Assembly (NCBI GenBank): GCA_022818135.1
Contig: JAFMSR010000008.1
Span: 11,141,358-11,205,357 of the forward strand
Source: Saxidomus purpurata
Taxonomy: Eukaryota; Mollusca; Bivalvia; Venerida; Veneridae
Direction: 5' to 3'
Length of the DNA stretch: 64,000 nt
Below the pieces are notes generated by a model. It did not search any database. It saw only the letters and a program-made list of their open reading frames with translations, and was not told where the DNA came from. Positions 13,141 to 24,000 of this stretch are shown in pieces. Position 1 is the first letter of the stretch. Each line of letters starts with the position of its first letter. The position numbers and the translations under genes are program-made.

Positions 13141-13717
13141 AAAGATGGGTAAAATGCAAGGAATGCGTAAAACACAATGAGTGCTTAAAAAGATGTAATA
13201 AATAATTTATACTAATTAAGTGATATACAAACGAAAGTAACACTTTAAATTATATTGCCTATACAGTTAATATACATTTCCCATGAATATTTGCTGATTT
13301 GTGCTCTGCAATAAATTTTGCTTCTAGCATTCATTTGAAGATGTCCAATGGGTTATATATTGTCGAATTACTTAAACCAAGAAACACAACTGGACTTCTT
13401 ATTTTTACAGTACAAATACAAGTTACATCCCTTACCACGCGAGTTGCCACTGCTTTGTGGTTTATTCATGCAAAATTGACAAACATTATTGTCAAACTCA
13501 AGTTATACACAAAACTCATAAAAGATAAATTCTTCTTGTTCTACACGTTTAATATTTTTCATGACGCACTTATTTTTTCATAACCTAGACTGTTCAAGTG
13601 TGCGTTATCTGGATTAAATAGATTCAATAGAACCATGCTGACCCTATATTGCTCATCTGATTCAAACAGAACACCTACAGACTTTCATGCTACCAAGAAT
13701 ACAAGGATTTTTATCTA

Positions 13718-13741
13718 AAAAAAAAAAAAAAAAAAAAAAAG
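13718..13741. repeat. Poly(A) tract
   Basis: A run of more than 20 A; possibly the tail of a retroposed sequence, but no element is recognisable beside it. Confidence 0.8.
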
Positions 13742-14039
13742 ATTAAGGTATGACTTTTTAAAAAATGCCTTTAGGTAATTAAAAAATGTTTTGGTCTTTT
13801 AAAGCCTATCTTTATATAGTTAATAATCTTAAATCACGAGGATTGCCAAGTTAACAAACCACTGAATGCCAGTCTGCATAACACCAATGAATTCAATATT
13901 GCACGTTAGTTACTATCATGTATATCTCATCAGTAATCACTTATGGTAAGGATTTTATACGTAAAATAGAATACATTTATATCACAGAAGGTGATGAATA
14001 CCCCAAGATGCCGCATTGACACAGTTATTCTATCTTTTT

Positions 14040-14630
14040 TGCTAGCCGCTTTGCCACATTAGAGGAAAAAGAGCATGACATGGAGGTGCTGGACGCTCAG
14101 TTGTGGTTGCTTGTCAGAGAATACATAAGAAGTTCCGACTAACTCCGGTAAAATTCATATTCAGGCACAACATGCCGATGATATGCACACATATGCTTGG
14201 TACATGTACTAATCACCCCTTTGAAGTTTCATTTATTTTCAGAGAGTGGCTGCTGAGTCCCAAACAAATAACTCAAGGTTGACTACATGTATGAAAAAAT
14301 CAAAGGGCCATTATTCAATATAAAATTAGCCACGCTTAACACGCCGACAATATGCTCAACTTCACTCCTGTAAATTGTTCATTGAATTCAGGTCAGTGAC
14401 TGCCAGGAAATTGCCATAACAAACATCTCCAGTTATATGTATGAAATAACTCAATAACAAAAAAACATCCAAGCGCTCACATGCCGTCGATATGCACAAC
14501 CAGGCTTGTTACTATTCACTATGGTAAAGTTTCATTGAATTCCGTACGTTGGTTGCCGAGAAATAGTCCGGACAATTTTTTTCACAGACAGACGGACGTA
14601 CTAAAACTGGCAGTTGTGTGGTATTCCTTA
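14040..14630. repeat. Degenerate tandem repeat, period about 165-175 nt
   Basis: Three to four decayed units share CATGCCGATGATATGCAC-type phrases (near 14170, 14340, 14485), then AAGTTTCATT, AGTGGCTGC and ATAACTCAA. The last unit ends in CACAGACAGACGGACGTAC, a common end of bivalve dispersed repeats (recall). Confidence 0.65.
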
Positions 14631-14996
14631 CTATCTCTATTGTTCTTTTTAGCCTCATAAACCAAAAAAGCCACAAAATCAAAACGGGATGAATGACACC
14701 AAAGATAATTTACTGTTACCTATTTTTGTCATAGCCACGTAACTCCCACTTGTTTGGTACGGACTGACGGACAAGCATGATTCTAATATAATCCCCATAT
14801 AATTCGTATCTGAGGTAAAAAGTCAAGGTTGATAACTCTTGGTTGAATCTAATACTGAGTACTAATATGGGCCTTGTTTAACATAACATGGTTGAAAATC
14901 AGCTTAAACATCTTTATCATGCACATTCATGTAAACAAATCACCTGTTTAACATAACTGTTACCTTATAAAACACAGAAAAGATAATTTTTTAATC

Positions 14997-15011
14997 TTTA
15001 TTGTATTTATT
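14997..15011 (-). terminator. Polyadenylation signals of gene I
   Basis: Two AATAAA hexamers on the minus strand (15011-15006 and 15002-14997) lie 59-73 nt after the TGA. This places the gene I 3' end just below 14990. Confidence 0.6.
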
Positions 15012-15069
15012 ACTTCTGTATTTTGTTTTCGCAAGTACAAGGTTAAGAAGAATGTGTCCAAAAAGAAAA

Positions 15070-18000
15070 TCACGTTCCAGATTCACATGCAAGATCAGTT
15101 AATTGCTTTTTAATTGATTTCAATAATGCAAAACTGTTCACTGTTACAACTCGATGGTTTGAAGCAATGTTTGCCAGCTCGGTCTGGTCAACACCTGGTC
15201 CTATGCCGACGGAAATCACCTCCGCCTGTCTGTGTAGAAGTTGTGCCTCGTGCTTGGTTTGGTTCTGGTCGCCTGACCGTCCGTCGGTAATGACAATTAC
15301 AAATTTGGAGGAGTTAGTTCTGGCGCCATGAGAAGGTAATAGGCTTTGTGTGCGGACAAAGTTGAGAGCACCAGATGTATTGGTTCCTTTGCCCATGTAT
15401 TGAATACTACGTAAGGCATTCAGAACCTCATGTCTTGAGTGGTACTTGTTGAAGAAGAACTCATTACGAACATCGGAGGAAAAGGTAACCGCACTAAACT
15501 GCACGTTTTGGGTACCGATGGAAAACTGAGCAGCAAAATCTGTAGCAAACTCGACCTCTTTCTGGAAGTTTTCGGGACCCTCGCTGTCGGATGAGTCGAG
15601 CACGAAAACAATATCAGCAGGCTTAAGGCCACAAGCTAGAAAATAATTAGAAAAGATCTGAATACGTGTGCATTGAATGTGGACAGTCTGTTTGTACTCA
15701 AAACAATACATTTTGAAACAGAGCTGGACATTTTAGAGCCTAAATTTAACATAAGTAATTCTTAAAATGTACAAAGCGTCTGTCTGAACAAAAGAATGTA
15801 CGCAATGTAGCAAAAATCACAAATAATTTTAGTCAATCTGAAGAAAACAAGAAAAGGTCAAAGTACATGTATATGCCAATGCGCCTATGTTTCAATTTCA
15901 GATGAACATTCCTGTACATCTTAACTGCACCAACATAACCTTTTAAAATTCGTCAAATATAAAGAAGCAGCTATGCAAGTACATGTAGTATCAATAGCAT
16001 GTGACTGAAACAGCCAAAATAGCATGTGACTGAAACAGCCAAAATAGCATGTGACTGAAACAGCCAAAAGGGAAACAGAAGAACTAGTTTTGTGTTTTAT
16101 AAGAACCGCACCTGCTTTGGTTGTGGTCGGCGGTAATGTTGTGGTGGTGGTAGTTGGTGTTGTTGTTGTTGATATTGCCCCTCCGGCTGCAAAAACAGGG
16201 AGAGAAAACAATGAAATTTAGAAATCTGAAGTGTGCTACGTATTCTTTCAGTTATCCGCTAAGGTCAACAGTTATGATGATTCTGTGTGAAATTATTAAC
16301 TAAATAAAATGAAACACATCGGTCTAGTAAACAACCTCAGACATCTTGGTGATGAAAAGAATGCCAAAAGTACAAAACAAGTGCATTACTTTAAAGTTTG
16401 CATACATAATGTTAGTTCAAGGCCCAGTGAACGGTTCAGTTGTTCAACCTCCGTTGCCATGAAACATTATAAAGTCAAGGCCAACGGGTATATCTGTGAC
16501 TTTGGTTAAACAGGATTGGGAAGCCAATTAATGTTTATGCTGTTCAAGTGCTTTGGTAGAATTGATATGCTTTGAAAGGGAACACTGTAATGGAAATGTT
16601 AATGATCAGACCTGGGATAAAATTAGCTCTACTGGTGCAAATACAATGTACTTTAAAGTGACATTATGCTCATCTTACTGCACATAGTGTATTTTTGGTG
16701 ACAGTTTTATAAAAGCAATTTTCGGTAGCTACGCATTTAAATGTGTGAAACTAATGATAATGCCGCATTAATATTTGAAGTTTGTGCTTTAGAAAATAAA
16801 GAAATGGACTAATAAAAATAATTCCTTCCTTGGCAGTGATCTCCCTTGTGTAATTAATGTTGCTCGACAGTGGAAGGGAAACAACTCCGACATGCATTTG
16901 TTTATTTCTTAAATTGACTCTCCCAGTCAAAATAGGAAAAGTAATATTTGGAAAGTTATTATTTCGTACTGGTACATGAAAAGTTTGTTGTATTGGGTCA
17001 AAAGTTATTTCACCCTTTACATACACCTATTTCAGCTGGGATTTTACTTTAAAAAATGTGCATAATGTCACTTTAATGTGTAATAAATGATTTCATTTTA
17101 CATTATACTTACGTCTATTTGCAATAACTTACTTGAGCAAATTTTATCTACAACGTGCTGGTGGATATCTACTAGTTGGTCAAAAGTGTTGACTTTGAAC
17201 ACATGGTCTTTGTCAGAAGCAATCGTCTGCAAAAAAACAAGCAAACGAATAGTCACTTCTAGGTAGTGTATTTTGTAATCGAATTATTGCTTCAGATCCT
17301 GACGAGCACTCTCTTACACTACGGACCACTACATTCAGAGTGAGTGTAAGGAACGGTAACTCTACAAAGGAGATTGATTGACGAGGACGTGGAACATATC
17401 AACGTTACGGAAAATGGCGTTATTGAGCTTTTATCCAATATAGCATGATTGTTTTGATACAATATGGTTTATCAAATACAGTAACGTGATCCAATATACT
17501 GGATTTGCTTGAGTCGTGTGTCGGGTCATACGAGAGCATACCGGCATCTGGGGCACATTTCTGTGATAATGACCCTTTTATTACATACGTTTGGGTACTT
17601 GCACACAAGAATCCTCTTACATTTAAATGAGTTGTATGCATACAATATAATATAAAACTACAATTAATGCGAAATAGGTCATTAAGTTGGCGTCATTGCA
17701 TAGGCAAAACATAACGATCCAATTATGAGCGTCGTTGAAATGCGCAACATTTCTAAGGACCAATGAGAAACACCTTTACAAAACTTGGTACTGTGGTGAT
17801 AATGAATCGAATTGTACATGTACCTTGGTCGATGATGACGGATTTGTCGGCGATTTTTGCGGAAAATACAAATGTATCAATGTTATGTATATATGTATTA
17901 TCAAAATTTTTGAAAGCACCTTTCTTTGTTCAATTTTATGTGTATTTAAATGTTATCTATATCAGAAAAATCTTTTATGTAGTACATTAGCAGTTCTAAC

Positions 18001-21000
18001 GTATTGTGTTAACATACCGTCAGTTCATGACCATCGACGTTGTTTCCGATACCGACAACAAACGTATCTATACCTCCCCTGTGACGAAAAAAGAGACATA
18101 ATTATAAAGCAAATTGCATTTGTGTCCTGTAAACATGAGACTTGTGTATCACGGGTTTCCTCTACTTCTTCAATGACATGTCTCTGCTAAAAAGAGACGA
18201 ACACGTCCATTGTGTTCGTCTATCAAACGAATACAATGTAGTGCGAGCTACTTTACTCACCTAGACGTCGTCGTTGGAATGAAACTGCTGACTGAAGTTA
18301 GTCTTGCTTACAAATGTCATAGTACAACTACTGCAGATACCTGAATGAAACTTGACACAAATATTCCAATTGTGTAAAATACGCTAAAGAAGAAGGCCCA
18401 ATATTTCTTACCTGAACTTTGACAAAATATATGCCCCGTTGGTATACTTAAAATAATAATGACAATAAAAAATTCTTTATATTGAGAAGGTAAAATTATG
18501 ACATTTATACAGACATTCCATATTGCACATATTTCAATATAGCCTTCTTGTAATAAGATGGGAAACATTAAAAAAACTTTAAAAACAAAAAAATCACAGC
18601 TTTTTGACAAGCACTCAAAACTAATACTACACGCACGTAACGCATTACGAGTAAGTATGCAATGAATTCAAAATCTAATAATGTTGTATTACGGTAGTTC
18701 GATTTCAATAGAATTTTTTTGTAATGAATTTTAAAAGATCGAAGACTTGGAAGATTTCGGATCTATGAAGGAATATTATTCCAATCATTTTTACTACTAT
18801 AACTAAAACTATTTTTTAAGTAGTTTGTTCGACATTTCTTAGTTTGAAGATTATTTTCATAGGCCGAACGTAAGTTATAAATATGATTATTAGAAAAATT
18901 CAAAAGATCAGATATATACCTTGGAGCTAAATTGTATTGAGATTTATGCACAAGTAAAGCAGTATGATAGTTACATCTCTTGTTTCGATTTCGTTTTGAT
19001 AAGCATTACTGTCTTACAATGACGATATTTCTCCCGACCGAACGTCTGGCTGTCGGAGCAGACATGTTTTTTCGGCCATAGCTGAATAAGCTAGGTTTTG
19101 ACCTACTTTTAAGACCAATGAAATGTTACGATTTAAAGAGCGCTGAATTATTTTGATTGGAGATTTTCTTCTCAGTGAGTATTCGATTTGTTCTTTGGAA
19201 GACATATCGTCTACTGAAGATTTGCAGGACCAGTTGAAGGTTTTTTCAAAACGATTTCATAGGTCCTCTTTCGATCTAAAAAGTGCAATTATCATATCTA
19301 CTTGATATTTGGAAGAGCCGAAAGCAGTATACCCAATACAGGTTAGAATACTACTAATAGTGAATATCAGTTGAAAGGTTTCTGCTATACAAACTGCACA
19401 CATGATAATGTATTCGTTTATCGGTCCTTTTCGACGCATTTTCGTTCGTTGGTTTTCAGATTGCTCTCAACTAGGACCATCGCGCTGAGAATTGGGACTG
19501 TCTCGACCTTAATACGCGATGATAATTTTTTAATTTGTTCGTAGACAAATAAAGTCATTATCAGAATGCCTGCAAAAACCGCCAAAAATTCTTTCATGTT
19601 CCCCCAATAACCCATTTGAAAAGGGTCTAACACGATGCCGATCTATAAAATATACTGCCATTTCCGCCTGTTTTATGAATGGACGGTAATTCATAGGTTT
19701 TCTGCTGCAGGTACGGAATGGAATACCCGGTTATTTGGTATTTTATTCGGCTTATCGCCGTTTATCTTTTTTAATGATATTTCTTGTCAAACTTAGTTAT
19801 TTTTGTACTCCTTGCATTCACGTGTATGATTTATTAATTTACTTAATACATTGTATACACTATGTATACACTACAACGACTGGTAAGTTAGCTTAAAATA
19901 AATTTATCACAAGATTTCATAGACATATCGTAAAACGTCGAAGACATAATATCATATAGAAAGGCGAAAACCTTAAAAAAAACTTACCTTGAGTGCTTTT
20001 ACTAACAGTATAACGTGTACTTATCATTAACACTCAATTTTAAGATCTTGAAAATCTGGAGATATGATGGACACTTTTATCTGCTAAAGAACTTAAATGA
20101 CGGGTGTCACAGGTAAAGGGGCATTTCGGACATTTGTTACATTATTCAACAATAATTGATTGGAAATAACGACATTTTTGTCACTTTATTTAAATTTATT
20201 TCATGTTAAAAACTGATAGCCCCTACAGTTTCCTACACAGAAACATTATTTTTGTTTTAAATATTCAAGACCACTTCCATGGCAACAGCGAATCGAAATG
20301 ATTCTTTTTTCTTAATTTGGCAATACCCTATGAAGAAAGGATACCATAGAAAGATGGACATGAAGTATGTTGTATCTACAGGACATAGGTACTTGAAATC
20401 TTCGCATATTGATATTGAAGTATTTTGTCCGAAGGCCCCTTTTCCCGTGTCGCTGGTCAAATGATATATTTTTAGGTCTATGGTTTAATATTCTAAATCA
20501 GGACCTATGTACACACTGTCTCGGCAACGTCAAGGCGACAGTATGACATATATAGAAAGATTACCTGTGCAGACTATGAGCAGAGTTTTTGGTAAGATCT
20601 GGTTCCGTGGATCGCCCATCTGTTAAAACTATCACGAATTTGTTTGCAGGACTATGTGCATTCCTAAGTTCGTTGAAAGCATAATTAAGTCCAATATTTG
20701 TCATCGTCTCACCATTCCTGATCGTGAAAAAAAACCTGATTATACGATTGACTTCTCTGCTAATGAGTCTTTTTATAGATTCTTTCAAAGGGGTCTGTAA
20801 CATTGTCTACCCGTTTGTTAACGTTACATGTATATAATAAGTACAAGGGAAAGAACTGCCACGCTCATACGGATTAATATCACATCGTTTGATTTATTGT
20901 TACTTGAAAAAGAACCGTTATACAACGCTCAAATATGCCTCAGTTTGCTGATTAGACAATTAACTTTCCAAAAATGTATACTTTATGTACTGAAAGTGAG

Positions 21001-24000
21001 AAAAAATACAAAATTGTTTTATTTCTCACAAATCATGCGTTTTTCTAGGTTTTAAGACGTAGTCAAAAAAACAAACAAACGGGGCTTGTGAAAGTCCGTG
21101 TTGTATTGCATGAATACTAAGGAACAGGCAACCAATGCACATTTTAAGAATAACATAATCTCACCGAATGCATGCAATATTCTGCCGCTATCGTCTCAAC
21201 AATGCTTTAATCTGACGTTCCGTCGTTTGTTTGTAAATTTATTTCCTATGTGCCATGATGTATCACGTGACAAAAACAGAACTGCGTATTAAAAAAGATG
21301 TTCCGATTGGATGGCGAAAATTTTGTTTGGTTCTGCTTTGTGTACGCACGGGTATAAAGTGAACGCTAAGATAGTGGACAAAAATATCAACAACGTCATT
21401 GATATTTTCGGAGGTGTTTGACCTCGTATTTATCAAACAATCAAATTTGTATTTACACAAAATACGTATGTAATGACAATAATGGAGAACTTGTTCAACT
21501 TTTATTAAAGTCAACAAATTGAATTGTTGACTTTTTATACGATAGGGGCGGAATATTGCATGCAATCGGTGCGTTATAATCTTATTTTATACAATGTGCA
21601 TTTAGATTAGGTCCAGTACCTTCATTATTTATCAATACTGCGAATGTTTTCGTAAAACTAGTTTGGTATTATTTCACGACTTCGTTTAAAACCAACAGAA
21701 AAACGGTTGATTTGTGAAATAAAGAAACCCGTGTTTTATAGCTACAATTAGGGTAGACTAAGTATACATGTTTTGAAAGTTTAATGCCTACATTGATCAT
21801 AAGCCAGGTATGTTAGAGCGTTGTATATCAATTGTGTTGCAAGTAACAACATTTGAAACGATACTGATAGTAAGCCCTATGCTAGACATTGTTGTTGTCC
21901 ACTTGTGGACTTATTATATACATGTAACGTTAACAAACGGGTAGACAATGTTACAGACCCCTTTGGATTCTTTCACAAACAATATTGAATTTACCAGTTT
22001 GTTCTTACATGGAAAAATGTTGTTTGTTTTTGTTAAAATATTTGATTGTTGTTGCTGTTTTGCAGATAATCCTGAATCTAATTGAACTTTATTGAGGACC
22101 GCTTGTTAGATTTATTTGAATCTCATCGAACTATATAAATGGCGTATGAATGATTTTGGTCTGTATTTTGGTAAACTCCAGTAAAAGCTAGCAATTCACT
22201 GGTCATTTACTTTTATATAGGCAATACTTACCTCTCATGCACAGGATTTACCATCAATAAAAATATAATTGAGTATTAAAATCCAGCTCTTCTACATTAT
22301 GTATTTTAATGATGATTGAAACTAACCTCCATGGTACTTTTAGGACATTTGCCATCAAGCTGTCTTTGTCGTGGTACTGGTTCAGATGTATCTCATAGCG
22401 ACCATCTGTTGAAAATGTGATAAGACAAACACGTGACTGTGCTCCATGCTCAAAAGAAAATTCATTGACCACCATGTTGACAAACTCGAGCTGTTTGTGA
22501 AAATTGTATGTGCCTTCACTGCCAGACGAGTCAAGGACGAAACAGACATCTGACAGAACGTTACAAGCTGAAAATAGAAGTTACGAAGCGGTACAGAATT
22601 TTAAAATAACCATCGTTGAACCAAATTTAACAAATATTAAGACAATTTCAAGACTTCCTTTCTGGGGCAAAATCATTTTAATCGGTGTTACCTTTAAAAA
22701 AAATTTAAACCTATAATGGTATGTTTAAATGTTATTGTCTTGACCTTTTAAACTTTACTGTAAATTCACTAAATACACTAGGAACTAAAGCACAAGTTAT
22801 GGTATCCTTTATTTTTAAGTATTTAATTTTCAGCACAAACTATAGACCTGAAGGAATATATTGTCTTTGACAAAATTGATAAATCTAACCAAAAAAGCCT
22901 TTCAATTTCAACTTTATGACGATATTAAATCAAATTTTAATCTTTAAATGAAGGGGATGTTAACGGGCAAATAATGTAGGGGCAAGCTCTTTGCAAAATA
23001 AGGAAAGAGGTTAGGGGCTAATGTCCTACATTGTGCAAGATATTGAGCTAACGGGGGATAACCTACAATCATATACCTGAAATAATGTTCAACGATTAAC
23101 AAGAGGTAAAAGTTAACAATTACACTCTTAATAAATTTTAGACGACCTTTTTGAGAAAGAGTATATTGAAATTCTAGTTTTGTTAAGTTTGGCTTGCAAG
23201 TAAAACTTTATTTCGTGTCTTACCATTGCAGGCTGTGTCAGTGAGTTCATTCTGAATGGTATGGAGAGCGTCGAACGAACTGACCTGGAACGTGTGGTTC
23301 GAGTCGCTGGCGATCATCAGCAGTTCCTTTGGATCTACTTGGCTACCTATCCCAACTGCCATGACGGTAACCAATGGATTGTGCTGAGGTGATGTAATAA
23401 GAAAGCCCAATATTTATTTAAATTTTACAGATTTGTTTTTATAAAGGACATAAAGTTCTATAATTTCAACAATTATCAAAGACATCTGAAATGTGATAAA
23501 ACATTAAGCTTTCGGGCTTTCAGTTTTAGTTCTTAAATCGGCGTCATATCGTTTGTGTTTCAGAAATACTTAAGTGCTTTTAAAATGGCTTCTTTGTATT
23601 CAAAGGCAACATTAACCTATCGATGCTATTAGCATTTATTTGTAACTTGCTTTTGAACTACTAGTAACATTTAATCGTATATTTATCAACGACATTATTG
23701 TAAAAAGTACCTTTAATTGCGTAGCCGAGCTTTGTAACTTGCCAGGCTCAAGCGACCGTCCGTCCGTGAGTACTATTATAAGTTTTGTAACATTTCGCTC
23801 TGCACCATTCCTTTCCGCTAGGGTGTATTTCTGTATAAAATCCAGCGCTAAAATACAGTAGAATTAATAATTAATTAATTTCTCTCTAAGCTTTATTATC
23901 AATGTACTTGAGATGACTTTACAATATAGATACAAAATGTACTTTTATTCTAAATAACCCGAAGTCACAAAATAAATCTGAACACATATATTCATACCGA

